Positions 40,993 to 50,247 of a stretch of 64,000 bases of DNA are shown here, piece by piece. Position numbers and translations under genes: made by a program. The stretch comes from an uncultured Myxococcales bacterium (GTDB lineage Bacteria > Myxococcota > Myxococcia > Myxococcales > Myxococcaceae), in assembly GCA_937980205.1 (NCBI GenBank), contig CALJKW010000057.1, positions 61,694-125,693 on the forward strand, written 5' to 3'. Below the pieces are notes generated by a model, which was not told the origin of the DNA, made no database searches, and was given only the letters and a program-made list of their open reading frames with translations. The stretch's first letter is position 1; each line of letters begins with the position of its first letter.

Positions 40993-43284
40993 ATGCCGCG
41001 CTTCCTCGTCGTGCACCCGCCGGTGTCGGTGGCGCGCGACTTCATCGACTACCCGTACTTCTCCGACCTCGGCGCGGTGCAGCTCGCCTCGGTGCTGCGC
41101 GCCCACGGAGACGTCGTGCTCGTCGACGCCCACGCCCTCCCCGGCTCGTCGCTCGAGTGGCGGGCCGACGGCCGCGCCCACCTCGGCGCCCCGGTCGCCG
41201 AGGTGCTCTCCCGGTGCGGCGAAGGTCCGTTCGACGGCGTGGTGGTCGCGGTCACGCCCTTCCACCGGCCGCAGACGCGCTGCGACGTGCTCGCCGAGAT
41301 CGTCGCCGGCCTGCGCGCGCGCTTCCCCGCCGCGCACCTCGTGCTCGCCGACTGCTACCAGTCGGGCCAGCACTACGTCGAAGCCACCGGGCTGCTCGCG
41401 CGCTACGCCGAGGCGGACGCGTGGGTGAAGTACGAGGCCGAGGTGACGGTGCCGCGCGTGCTCGAGGCCCGGGCGAAGGGCGAGCACCGCGGCGCCTCGC
41501 CCGTGCTCGACGCGCTGCCGTTCCCCGCGTGGGACCTCGTCGATCTCTCGGCGTACGAGCGCTTCCTCGCCCGCGTGGTGAAGAACCTCGCCCGCGGCGG
41601 CTGGGCGTTTCCCTTCGACGGGCGCACCCTGCCGCTGGTGACCAGCCGCGGCTGTCCGTACTCCTGCGTGCACTGCTCGTCGAACCCCGAGCGCGAGCCT
41701 GGCGCGCCGAAGGTGCAGCGCCGCTACGGCAAGAAGCGCCTCGAGGAGTACCTGCGCACCCTCGCCGGGCCCCACGGCGCCACCCGCCTCGCGGTGCTCG
41801 ACGAGCTGATCAACGTCAACGAGGCGCACTTCGACGGCTTCCTCGCCGAGATCTCGGCGCTCGGGCTCAAGTTCGAGGTGCCCAACGGCATGCGCGCCGA
41901 CTCGCTCGAGCGAAGGCACTTCGACGCGATGCGCGACAAGGTCACGACCGTCAGCGTCTCCGCCGAGAGCGGCGTGCAGCGCGTCGTCACCGAGGTGGTG
42001 AAGAAGAAGCTCGACCTCTCCCGCATCACCCAGGCCGCCGAGGCCGCGCACGCGGCGGGCGTGCCGCTGATGATCCACTACATGATCGGCCTGCCGGGCG
42101 AGACCGCGCAGGAGATCAACGGCACGCTCGCGTTCGCGATGGATCTCTACGATCGCTTCGGCGCGTGGCCCGCGGTGCAGTTCGCGACTCCGCTGCCCGG
42201 CACGCAGTTCGCGAAGGGCCGCGAGGCGGGCGAGGTCGACGACTGGGGCCCGCGGTTCCAGATGGCGGCCTCGGACACCAGCGCGGTGGCGCCCGAGCTG
42301 TTGCAGAAGTTCAAGTGGACGCTCGACGAGCGGCTGAAGGCGTCGCACGGGCCGCAGAAGCTCGTGATGAACGTCACGTACGTCTGCAACAACCACTGCA
42401 CGTTCTGCGCGGTCGGCACCCGCACGCAGCTGCACGGCCACCCGACGCGGCAGCGCGAGCACCTCGACCGGTACCGCGCGCAGGGCGTCGAGATGGTCGA
42501 CTTCGACGGCGGCGAGCCGACGATGAACCCCGAGCTGGTCGGCCTCATCCGCTACGCCCGCCACATCGGCTTCTCGAAGGTCAACGTCACCACCAACGGC
42601 CGGCTCTGCGTCTACGACGAGTTCGCGCGCCGGCTCGTGCGCTCGGGCCTGACCACCCTGCTCTTCTCGGTGCACGGCCCCGACGCGCAGACGCACGCCC
42701 AGCAGGTCGGCGTGACCGAGGCGTTCGAGCAGACGGTGAAGGGCATCCAGAACTGCGTGCGGCTCAAGCCGCCGGGCGTCGAGCTCGGGCTCAACATCAC
42801 GGTGACGCGCAGCAACCACGACAAGCTCGAGGCCGTCGCCGAGCTCGCGCTGTCGCTCGGCCTGCCGTGGATGAACATCCAGTTCCTCACGCCGTTCGGC
42901 CGCGCGACGAAGGGCCTGATGCCCGACACCGAGGTGGCGGCGAAGCTCGCGATGCGCTGCATCGACCGCTTCAAAGATCGGATGAAGTTCCAGATCATCA
43001 ACCTGCCGTTCTGCTTCATGCCCGGGTACGAGCAGTACCTGATGGGCGACCTGCTCAAGCTCGAGCGGCACATGGTGTTCGTGAACAACGAGGACGTGAA
43101 CCTCGCGAAGTACCTCGCCGAGCGCCGCGTGCGGAAGCCGGTCTGCGAGACGTGCCCGCATGCCGTCTTCTGCGGAGGCTTCTACGAGCTCGACCAGGTG
43201 CCCGAGCCGCCGTGGATCTTCGACGAGCAGGACGCCGCGCGGCCGTTCGAGGCGCAGGGGCTGGCCCTGCCCGTGGTGACCTGA
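40993..43284 (+). CDS. B12-type rSAM fused to an auxiliary-motif rSAM
   Basis: A 763-residue protein with two active-type rSAM domains. Residues 1-190 are a cobalamin-binding-like domain. C221/C225/C228 (SRGCPYSCVHCSS) begin the class B barrel, which includes MIGLPGETAQEI. C465/C469/C472 (YVCNNHCTFC) start a second barrel with GGEPT, SVHGPDAQTHAQQVGVTEAF and CETCPHAVFCGGFYELD. It starts at the ATG at 40,993; an in-frame ATG 24 nt upstream is possible. The next gene, a 2OG oxygenase-like protein, begins 3 nt downstream, indicating an operon. Confidence 0.88.
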   Translation: MPRFLVVHPPVSVARDFIDYPYFSDLGAVQLASVLRAHGDVVLVDAHALPGSSLEWRADGRAHLGAPVAEVLSRCGEGPFDGVVVAVTPFHRPQTRCDVLAEIVAGLRARFPAAHLVLADCYQSGQHYVEATGLLARYAEADAWVKYEAEVTVPRVLEARAKGEHRGASPVLDALPFPAWDLVDLSAYERFLARVVKNLARGGWAFPFDGRTLPLVTSRGCPYSCVHCSSNPEREPGAPKVQRRYGKKRLEEYLRTLAGPHGATRLAVLDELINVNEAHFDGFLAEISALGLKFEVPNGMRADSLERRHFDAMRDKVTTVSVSAESGVQRVVTEVVKKKLDLSRITQAAEAAHAAGVPLMIHYMIGLPGETAQEINGTLAFAMDLYDRFGAWPAVQFATPLPGTQFAKGREAGEVDDWGPRFQMAASDTSAVAPELLQKFKWTLDERLKASHGPQKLVMNVTYVCNNHCTFCAVGTRTQLHGHPTRQREHLDRYRAQGVEMVDFDGGEPTMNPELVGLIRYARHIGFSKVNVTTNGRLCVYDEFARRLVRSGLTTLLFSVHGPDAQTHAQQVGVTEAFEQTVKGIQNCVRLKPPGVELGLNITVTRSNHDKLEAVAELALSLGLPWMNIQFLTPFGRATKGLMPDTEVAAKLAMRCIDRFKDRMKFQIINLPFCFMPGYEQYLMGDLLKLERHMVFVNNEDVNLAKYLAERRVRKPVCETCPHAVFCGGFYELDQVPEPPWIFDEQDAARPFEAQGLALPVVT

Positions 43285-43287
43285 GAG

Positions 43288-44115
43288 ATGAGCGCCGCTC
43301 AGCTGCGCTTCATCGAGGCGACCGCCGGCTCGGAGCCCCGCGGCGCGCTGATCGACCTGTGCGAGGGCGCGCTCGACGGCGTGATCGTCCGCGGCGCGCT
43401 CCCCCAAGAGGCGATGGCGGCGGCGGCGGCGCGGGCCGAGTCGCGAACCGACGGTCCGACGCTCAGCTTCTCGAAGGAGAGCCCGGTCAACATCTACGGC
43501 GCGCTGCTGCACGAGGCCGACGCGAGCCAGGCCGGCTACCTCGACGCCGTGGCGCCCGCGCGCGAGCTGCTCCGCTCGGTCTTCGCGCCCGTCGACGTCG
43601 ACGCCGAGCTGATGGCGCTGCTCGGCCGCCTCGCGGGCTCGCGCAAGGTGCGCAACGCGCAGAGCGCGACCGGCCGGCCATACGGCACCGGCACGCTGCG
43701 CTGCATCGAGGTCGGCGGCTTCCTCCCGGTGCACGTCGAAAACCTCGAGCTCTCGCGCCCGGGCTACGCCGGCATCCGCGACGAGATCGCCAGCACGCTC
43801 TTGAGCATGTACCTGATGGTGCAGCCCGCCGACGAAGGGGGCGAGCTCGCGATCCACCCGGTGCGCGTCGACGCGTCGAAGCGCTACGAGATGTCGGGCG
43901 GCGGGCTGGCGGGCGAGTCGGCGCGCGAGCTGCAAGCGCTGCTCGAGACGACGTCGCCCGACTCTCCGCCGCTGCGAGCCGGCGACGTGATCGTGTTCAA
44001 CGCCGGGCAGTGGTTCCACGAGGTCGGCCGCGTGGGCGGTCACCGCCGCCGGTGGACGTACGGCGGCTTCCTCGCGCTGTCCGCACGCGACGGGGCGTTC
44101 ATGGTCTGGAGCTGA
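43288..44115 (+). CDS. 2OG-Fe(II) oxygenase-like protein (paralog)
   Basis: A 275-residue paralog of the protein at 14,165-14,998. The proximal H-x-E pair is in LPVHVENLELSRPGY. The core strand GDVIVFNAGQWFHEVGRVGG holds the distal His, and RRRWTYGGFLA supplies a candidate 2OG-binding Arg. No signal peptide. It is 3 nt after the double rSAM and is probably cotranscribed. It marks the right end of the rSAM array as seen here. Confidence 0.75.
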   Translation: MSAAQLRFIEATAGSEPRGALIDLCEGALDGVIVRGALPQEAMAAAAARAESRTDGPTLSFSKESPVNIYGALLHEADASQAGYLDAVAPARELLRSVFAPVDVDAELMALLGRLAGSRKVRNAQSATGRPYGTGTLRCIEVGGFLPVHVENLELSRPGYAGIRDEIASTLLSMYLMVQPADEGGELAIHPVRVDASKRYEMSGGGLAGESARELQALLETTSPDSPPLRAGDVIVFNAGQWFHEVGRVGGHRRRWTYGGFLALSARDGAFMVWS

Positions 44116-44121
44116 CGGCGG

Positions 44122-44349
44122 GTGAAGACGCGCGCGAGGGCGGCCCTGGGCTTCGCCGGCGCGCTCCTGCTGCGCGTGACCGCGGTCTCCCCGCCCGCGC
44201 ACCGCGACACGGCGCGCGAGCCCGCCCTGGGAGGCGCGCATCACGCCCCAGCTCGCGCGAGCTCGATGACCCGATCGTGGCGTCGTCGGCAGACGCCGGC
44301 TGCACCTTCGAGGAGCTCGACCCGTCGCGGCCCGATGGCTCGGCCGTGA
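44122..44349 (+). pseudogene. Possible decayed small secreted protein gene
   Basis: A short frame of 75 codons begins with a signal-peptide-like segment (GFAGALLLRVTAVSPP), then becomes Arg/Ser-rich. A more protein-like stretch continues in another frame (IVASSADAGCTFEELDPSR) from about 44,270. This pattern suggests a frameshifted remnant, but it could be chance in high-GC DNA. Confidence 0.3.
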
Positions 44350-44386
44350 TCCAAACGGGCCGCCGGCCGCATCAAGCGGCGACGGC

Positions 44387-45259
44387 ATGCACGTCACGGC
44401 TTCAACCCCGCTTCCGACCCTTCGCGCCCGACCCGTGCTGCCGGCCACGCTCGCCGCGACGGCGCTGGGCCTCTCGGCGCTGACCGCGTTTGCCGTTGCC
44501 GGCTGGCCCGGCACCCTGATCGATTGCACCGCCCAGCTCTGCTACTGCGAGGGGCGCTCGCCCGGCCTCTGGCGGCAGCCGGTGAACACGTGGTCGAACC
44601 TCGCGCCGCTGCTCGCTGCGCTGGCGATGGCGTGGCACGAGGAGCGCTCTCCGGCGCCGCTGCCGGCGACGCTCGTCGTCTCGTTTCCAGTCACGCTCGT
44701 GGCCCAGGGCGTGGGGTCGATGTTCTTCCACGCCTCGCTGGTCGAGTGGGCGGGCGCGGTCGACGCAGCCAGCATGTTCGCCGTGGCGGGCCTGTTGCTC
44801 GCGGTGAACCTGATGCGCGGAGGATGGCTCACCGAGCGCGACCTGTTGCGCGGAGGTCTGCCGTTCATCACCGGCGGCGTGGCGCTCGCCCTCTTCTGCG
44901 CGAGCGCCGTGGCGCCGGTCGTCGGAGGGCTGTTCTTCGCGGTGCTGGCGAGCGAGGTGTGGCTGCATCGCCGCCGCGCCGGGCTCCCGGCCGCGCGGTT
45001 TCGGGCCGGGCTGCTCGTGTTCATGCTGGGCGGTACGGTGTGGTTCGGCTCGGCGGTCGACGGCATGCCGCTGTGCGAGCCCAGCTCGCCCTGGCAGGGC
45101 CACGCGCTCTGGCACGCCACCTCGGCGGTCGCGGTGTGCCTGTTCTGGCTGAACGCGCGCCACGCTGCGTCGCCTCGCGCGGCCCCATGCGCCGCGGCGC
45201 CCCGCCTGGGCATGCTCGCAGCGGGGGGCTGGCGTGACCGCGGGCGTCGGCCGTTGTAG
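44387..45259 (+). CDS. Ceramidase-like membrane protein
   Basis: A 290-residue polytopic membrane protein with six or seven hydrophobic segments. It carries the ceramidase/CREST pattern: an early DCTAQLCYCEG segment, QPVNTWSNLAPLL, MFFHASLVEWAGAVDAASM with His and Asp, and a late HALWHATSAVAV with two His. These residues coordinate the active-site metal in that superfamily. It is a candidate sphingolipid or lipid hydrolase of the cell envelope. It is not obviously linked to the rSAM array. Confidence 0.8.
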   Translation: MHVTASTPLPTLRARPVLPATLAATALGLSALTAFAVAGWPGTLIDCTAQLCYCEGRSPGLWRQPVNTWSNLAPLLAALAMAWHEERSPAPLPATLVVSFPVTLVAQGVGSMFFHASLVEWAGAVDAASMFAVAGLLLAVNLMRGGWLTERDLLRGGLPFITGGVALALFCASAVAPVVGGLFFAVLASEVWLHRRRAGLPAARFRAGLLVFMLGGTVWFGSAVDGMPLCEPSSPWQGHALWHATSAVAVCLFWLNARHAASPRAAPCAAAPRLGMLAAGGWRDRGRRPL

Positions 45260-45449
45260 CCGTCGCCGACGGTGACCGCCCAGCGCTCGAGCGACCGCTC
45301 GGCGCGAGGCGAGCCCCGCGGCCGCGCTCTGCGTGCGTTCGCGCTTCGAGCGCACGCCCTCCTTCAGGCCCAGGCTGTCTCCCCGCCGTGACGAGACCGC
45401 GGGCGCGGCTTGATCGGCACCCGCAGTTTCGGCGAAAGCTCCACGGACG

Positions 45450-47048
45450 ATGCGGTTCGTCCTCGCACTGAGCCTGGTTCTCCTCGCCTGCGGTGAGCGC
45501 CGCGCCGAGCTGCACAACCCGACGCTCCTGGCCGAGCCGGGAGTGACGGTGGCGCCGAGCACGTTCGTCCGGGTCGGCCTGATGATGGACGCGCACGCCC
45601 CCGACGCCATCGAGCTGCGCACGAGCGCCGACGGAGTGCGCTGGACGCCGTGGCAGCGGCCCACCATCGTCTTCGCGGAGGGCGGCTCCTACGCAGGCCA
45701 CCTCGACGCGCCGCCGGGCTCGACGCGCTTCGAGTACCGCCTCACCGACCCCAGCCGCCCGCCGGCGTGGCTTCAGCTCGAAGACATCGACGCGCTCGGT
45801 GAGCCCTCCGAGCCGCTGCCTGAGCGACCCGAGCAGCCCGCGCCGAAGCTCGGCGTGCGGCGTGACGCGCTGGCGGCGTTCCCGAGCATCCTGCCGCGCT
45901 CGGCCTGGGCGGCGCGCGCGCCGACGTGTCGCTCGCTCACCAACCCGTACCGCATGGTGGTGCACCACACCGCGAGCCCGACGAACGACTCGATGACGCC
46001 CGAGCAGCGGCTGCGCCAGACGCAGGCGTACCACATGGACTCGAGGGGCTACTGCGACATCGCCTACAACTTCCTCATGTCGCGCGACGCGCGCGTCTGG
46101 GAGGGCCGCGGCGACGGCGTGCTCGGCGGCCACACCCTGAACCAGAACGCGGGCAACATGGCCCTGTGCATCATCGGCACGTACACCACCGACACGCTCA
46201 CGCCGCAGCAGGAGTGCGCCGCCGCCGGCTGGATGGCGTGGCAGAGCAGCCTGCACGGCATCGCGCTCAACCGCACCAACATCAAGGGCCACCGCGAGTG
46301 GGGCTCGACGGAGTGCCCCGGCCAGCGCGTCTTCGACCGGCTCGCCGCGCTGGTGCAGCAGGCGGCGACCTCCTGCGCGGGCACGCCGCCTCCGGCGCCG
46401 CCATGGGGAGCCACCTTCGTGGGCCAGAGCTTCATCGGCGCGCACCAGGGCGCGGTGACGCTCGAGGTGGGCAGCACGGTCGACGGCTGGTTCGAGCTCA
46501 GGAACACCGGCACCGCGACGTGGAGCCCCGGGCTGACCCGCCTGGCGCCGACGCCGAGAGACGTGGCGTCGCCGCTCGCAGACCCTTCGTGGCTGTCGCC
46601 GTCTCGCGTCGGGGGTGTCGCCGTGAGCACCGCGCCGAACGCCGTCGGTCGCTTCAACGTCCGCCTGCGGGGCAACGCGCTCGGCACCTTCACCCAGACC
46701 TTCGGGCTGGTGCAGGAGGGCGTCGTGTGGTTCGCCGACCAGGGCGGCCCGTCGGACAGCTTCATCACCGTGCGCGTGCAGGTGGTGCCTGCGGGCTCCG
46801 CCGCTGACGCGGGCGTCGTCGCGCCGGCGGACGCCGGGGTCGAGCCTTCGGACGCGGGCGTCGAGCTCGAAGATGCCGGGGTCGACGTCGAGGCGCCCGA
46901 GCCGGTCATCGTCGACGGCCTGCCCAACGGGACGGTGACGCTCGAGGCGCCGATGACGGCCCACGGCGGCTGCGGCTGCAGCGCGCTCGACGGCGGGCTG
47001 ACGGGCGCGGCGGCGCTGCTGCTGCTGCGTCGACGCCGCCGAGCTTGA
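45450..47048 (+). CDS. PGRP/amidase_2 lipoprotein with MYXO-CTERM-like tail
   Basis: A 532-residue exported protein. The N-terminal signal ends in a lipobox (LVLLAC). Residues about 150-305 are a peptidoglycan-recognition/N-acetylmuramoyl-L-alanine amidase domain (MVVHHTASPT, then NIKGHREWGSTECPG), with His residues that bind Zn. Residues about 310-445 are a beta-sandwich resembling NBR1-like Ig domains. An Asp/Ala/Gly/Val linker leads to a C-terminal Cys pair (GGCGCS), a short hydrophobic helix and RRRRRA, matching a MYXO-CTERM sorting tail. It is probably a surface-anchored peptidoglycan hydrolase. Confidence 0.87.
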   Translation: MRFVLALSLVLLACGERRAELHNPTLLAEPGVTVAPSTFVRVGLMMDAHAPDAIELRTSADGVRWTPWQRPTIVFAEGGSYAGHLDAPPGSTRFEYRLTDPSRPPAWLQLEDIDALGEPSEPLPERPEQPAPKLGVRRDALAAFPSILPRSAWAARAPTCRSLTNPYRMVVHHTASPTNDSMTPEQRLRQTQAYHMDSRGYCDIAYNFLMSRDARVWEGRGDGVLGGHTLNQNAGNMALCIIGTYTTDTLTPQQECAAAGWMAWQSSLHGIALNRTNIKGHREWGSTECPGQRVFDRLAALVQQAATSCAGTPPPAPPWGATFVGQSFIGAHQGAVTLEVGSTVDGWFELRNTGTATWSPGLTRLAPTPRDVASPLADPSWLSPSRVGGVAVSTAPNAVGRFNVRLRGNALGTFTQTFGLVQEGVVWFADQGGPSDSFITVRVQVVPAGSAADAGVVAPADAGVEPSDAGVELEDAGVDVEAPEPVIVDGLPNGTVTLEAPMTAHGGCGCSALDGGLTGAAALLLLRRRRRA

Positions 47049-47128
47049 GCGCCGCGCTCGCACCGCCGCTGAAGAGGCCGAGGTCGAAGTTCTTCAGAGG
47101 GTCGCAAGACGCTGCTGACAGCTCGCCG

Positions 47129-47491
47129 TCAGCGAGCCGTCTCGACGGCTCCACTCCCGACGCCAACCTGCGAGGTCGAGAACAGGGACACGGACCGGGT
47201 CTTACACGAGCAGCTCGCCGCGCCGGAGGGGATGCAGATCCCGGGGAAGACGTAGATGCAGATGGCGTCGGAGCAGACCGCGATCTGGTTGCTGCTGCAG
47301 GTGATGCTGCACCCTGGGTTACCCGACGCCGAGCAGCTCGGCCCCGAGCCGGTGCCGCCGCCCGTGTTCTTCAGCTCCGCCGTGCTCGACTCCGGCGCCA
47401 GCCCCTCACTGCCGTCGTCGATCGGGCCTCCGCAACCGGCGAGTCCGACCATCATGAGACCGACCATCGCAACGCTCCAGGTTCCGCGCAT
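47129..47491 (-). CDS. Small Cys-rich lipoprotein
   Basis: A 120-residue lipoprotein. The start is the ATG at 47,491, with an AAGGAGG box a few bases upstream. The signal peptide ends in VGLAGC. The mature part has about ten cysteines (SGNPGCSITCSSN, then ASCSCKTR), probably disulfide-linked. It is convergent with the amidase gene. No family recognised. Confidence 0.75.
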   Translation of the reverse strand: MRGTWSVAMVGLMMVGLAGCGGPIDDGSEGLAPESSTAELKNTGGGTGSGPSCSASGNPGCSITCSSNQIAVCSDAICIYVFPGICIPSGAASCSCKTRSVSLFSTSQVGVGSGAVETAR

Positions 47492-47586
47492 GTACTCCTC
47501 CTTGTGGGAGCCCCCATGAGCAATCGGCGGACCGAACACGGCTGCCCGTTTTCCGTGAGTTGCCTTCGTCACCGCGGGTGCGACAC

Positions 47587-47766
47587 GTGACAGACCGCGA
47601 GCGTGTCTCGTCGGCTGCAGCCGAGACGGCCTTCGGCGCGCCGGTGTTGGTCGATCGCCTACAGGCCCTCGGCGCCGAGCTGCGGACCGTGACCATGCAG
47701 TCGGACGCGACGCTGGAGACGTACGAGCTGGAGCAGCCGTCAACCCGTCGCCGCGGCGGGAGCTGA
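47587..47766 (+). CDS. Possible small protein, low support
   Basis: A 59-codon GTG-initiated frame with a plausible composition (LVDRLQALGAELRTVTMQ). It overlaps the end of the histidine kinase gene on the other strand. It may be a remnant or chance. The rest of the 248-nt gap 47,492-47,739 shows nothing else. Confidence 0.25.
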   Translation: MTDRERVSSAAAETAFGAPVLVDRLQALGAELRTVTMQSDATLETYELEQPSTRRRGGS

Positions 47767-49521
47767 ACCCGCGGACGACAGCAGCTCTTGCAGCGCGGCG
47801 CTGCGCACGGGCTTGCGCAGGAAGGCGGCGCCCAGGGCCTGCACGCGGGCGGGCGCCTCTGGCGAGGTGTCGCCGCTGACGACGACGCGGCGCGCGCCGG
47901 GGCGGCTCCGGCCGAGCGCTTCGAGCAGCCAGACCCCGGAGCTGCCGGGCAGCCAGAGGTCGGTGATGACCACGTCGAGCCGTTCGATCTGCGCGGCGTA
48001 CTCCAGGGCTTCCTCTGCCGACTGCGCCGCGATGACCTCGTAGCCCCAGCCCTCGAGCATCGCGCCCAGCGCCTGGCGGGTCAGCCCATCATCGTCCACC
48101 AGGAGCGCGACCTCGCCAGCCGTCGGCCGTCGTGACTCGCCCGCCGGCGAGGCCACCACCGTCAACGGTGCGGCGGTGAGCGGCTGAGCGAACGAGAACA
48201 CGCTGCCCTTGCCCGGGGTGGAGCGCACCGTCACCTCGGTGCCCAGGGCGCGCGCGAGGCGGCGCACGATGGCGAGGCCCAGACCGAGGCCGGCGCTGCG
48301 GTCACGGTTGGCGTTCCCGACCTGGTACAGCTCGTGGAAGATGCGCTCGTGCTCGGCGGCGGGAATCCCGATGCCGGTGTCCCAGACCTGCACCAGCGCC
48401 TGCCCGGCGCGCCGGCGCGCGCTGATCAGCACGCGGCCGCGCCGGGTGTACGCGAGCGCGTTGGCGACCAGGTTCCTCAAGATCCGCAGCACGAGCTCGG
48501 GGTCGGTCATCAACACCAGCTCGGGGCCCCGGGTCTCGAGGGCCAGCGCACGCTGCCGTGCTCGCGGGGCACTCTCGGTCTCGAGGAGCTGGAGCAGCTC
48601 GCGCACCGCGACCGGCCGCCGCCGCGGCACCACCGCCCCCACGTCGGCGGACGAGATGTCGAGCAGCGCCTCGTGGAGCGAGACCAGCGACCCGTGCGCG
48701 AGGTCGATGTTGGACACGAGCTGCTTCGCCTTCGGCTCGAGCGGCTGCTGCTTGAGCGTGTCGACGAACAGCCCCAGCGCGTGCAGCGGCTGGCGCGCGT
48801 CGTGGCTGGCGGCCGCCAGGAAGCGCGACTTGTCCTGGTTCGCGCGCTCTGCGTCGCGCCGGGCGGCCTCCTCGCGCTGCTTCTCGACCGCGAGGGACGC
48901 GAGCAGCTCCTGGTTCTCGAGCCGGAGGCGGAACGACTCGCGCAGCGAGCGATGGTTGTGGCGGAGCGCGGCGAGGCTCGCCAGGAAGAGCCCCACCGCC
49001 ATCAGCGCCACCCTCTGCAGCGAGCTGTCTCCGGACAGCGCGAGGTGCACCGTCGGGGGGGCCAGCGACAGCACGTACACGGTCATCATCGAGCGGGGGG
49101 TGCCCGACGTCGAGACGGCCCCGCCGGTCATCATGGCGACGATGGCGAGCAGGATGGTGATGGTGACGAGCAACGACGTCGAGAAGCTGCTCACCACGAG
49201 CAGGCCCGCGCCCCACCAGAGGGCCGCGGCAGACCCGATCGCCAACATGATCGCCAGGAAGGTGCGGATCTCTGCGTCGGTGCGCGGCCGGGAGTGGACG
49301 GTGCGCCACAGCAGCGCGCGCGCGGCGGCGATGACGACGAGGCCCGCCCCCCAGACGGCCAGCCGCGACCAGGGCACCTCGGCCGACAGCACCAACATCA
49401 CCGCCAGCCCCGCGGTCGTGGTGGCGCGCGCCGTCGCCGGCAACGCGGCCAGCACCTCGCGCGAGCAGAGGACATCGATCGCTTCCTCACGACCGGCGAC
49501 TGCCTCGTGGTTGTTCGCCAT
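47740..49521 (-). CDS. Hybrid sensor histidine kinase
   Basis: A 593-residue membrane histidine kinase with a C-terminal receiver. Residues about 25-195 contain six hydrophobic segments. A coiled region follows, then the HisKA H-box ASHDARQPLHALGLF, an HATPase_c domain (NLVANAL; VWDTGIGIP; GLGLGLAIVRRL), and a receiver domain (LLVDDDGLTRQ, phosphoacceptor in VVITDLWLPG, Lys in FLRKPV). It is divergent from a LuxR-type regulator with 27 nt between starts, so the pair probably forms one signalling system. The input is unknown. Confidence 0.92.
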   Translation of the reverse strand: MANNHEAVAGREEAIDVLCSREVLAALPATARATTTAGLAVMLVLSAEVPWSRLAVWGAGLVVIAAARALLWRTVHSRPRTDAEIRTFLAIMLAIGSAAALWWGAGLLVVSSFSTSLLVTITILLAIVAMMTGGAVSTSGTPRSMMTVYVLSLAPPTVHLALSGDSSLQRVALMAVGLFLASLAALRHNHRSLRESFRLRLENQELLASLAVEKQREEAARRDAERANQDKSRFLAAASHDARQPLHALGLFVDTLKQQPLEPKAKQLVSNIDLAHGSLVSLHEALLDISSADVGAVVPRRRPVAVRELLQLLETESAPRARQRALALETRGPELVLMTDPELVLRILRNLVANALAYTRRGRVLISARRRAGQALVQVWDTGIGIPAAEHERIFHELYQVGNANRDRSAGLGLGLAIVRRLARALGTEVTVRSTPGKGSVFSFAQPLTAAPLTVVASPAGESRRPTAGEVALLVDDDGLTRQALGAMLEGWGYEVIAAQSAEEALEYAAQIERLDVVITDLWLPGSSGVWLLEALGRSRPGARRVVVSGDTSPEAPARVQALGAAFLRKPVRSAALQELLSSAGSAPAAATG

Positions 49522-49548
49522 GCGGAGTGTGGGAGAGTACTCCTCCCG

Positions 49549-50175
49549 ATGGCGCGGACGCTGCGAATCCTGCTCGTAGACGACCACGGCCTCTTCGCCG
49601 ACGCGCTGGCCGGCGTCCTCGCCAGGCTCGGCGAGCACGTGGCCGTCGTCTCGGCGCGCACGTGCGAAGAGGCGCTCGAGACGCTGAAGGGCCCGGGCAC
49701 GTTCGACCTCGTGCTGCTCGACCTCGGTCTGCCTGGCCTCAAGGGGCGCCTGGCCTTCGAGGCGGTGCAGAAGGACGCCCGCGGCGCGGCGGTGGTGATC
49801 GTCACCAGCGCGGAGCCGACGGCCGAGACCCTCTCGTTCTTGCGCGCCGGCGCGCGCGGTTATGTGCACAAGCGCTCGAGCAGTGACGAGCTCCTCGCGG
49901 TGCTGCGCTTCGTGTTGGCAGGCGGCACCCACATTCCCGCCGCGGTGCTGGACGCGCGCCGCGACGGCGAGCAGGTCTCGCTCACGCCGCGGCAGCGCGA
50001 GGTGCTGACGCTCCTGGCGCGCGGGAACAGCAACCGCGAGATCGCCCAGGCGCTCGGCATCTCGGAGGCGACCGTGCGCGTGCACGTCAGCAGCGTGCTG
50101 CGCGCCCTCGACGTCGAGAGTCGCACGCAAGCCGCCACGAGCAGCCTCGGCCGGCAGCTCGCCGACGAGGGGTGA
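49549..50175 (+). CDS. NarL/LuxR-family response regulator
   Basis: A 208-residue response regulator. The receiver domain has acidic DDH near residue 11, phosphoacceptor Asp in LVLLDLGLPG and Lys in YVHKRS. The C-terminal LuxR helix-turn-helix reads LTPRQREVLTLLARGNSNRE and SEATVRVHVSSVLRAL. It is divergent from the hybrid kinase with 27 nt between starts, so promoters would overlap. It is probably the cognate transcriptional output. Confidence 0.93.
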   Translation: MARTLRILLVDDHGLFADALAGVLARLGEHVAVVSARTCEEALETLKGPGTFDLVLLDLGLPGLKGRLAFEAVQKDARGAAVVIVTSAEPTAETLSFLRAGARGYVHKRSSSDELLAVLRFVLAGGTHIPAAVLDARRDGEQVSLTPRQREVLTLLARGNSNREIAQALGISEATVRVHVSSVLRALDVESRTQAATSSLGRQLADEG

Positions 50176-50247
50176 CCGTCGCCTAAACGAAACGCGTAGG
50201 CGCTTCGGTGTCTGTTCGGCGTGTACAGGGGCCGGTACTTTTGTGCG

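Noticed and set aside
47134..47151. Hairpin terminator GAGCCGT-CTCG-ACGGCTC
   Set aside because: It lies inside the coding end of the small lipoprotein and has no T-tract on either strand.
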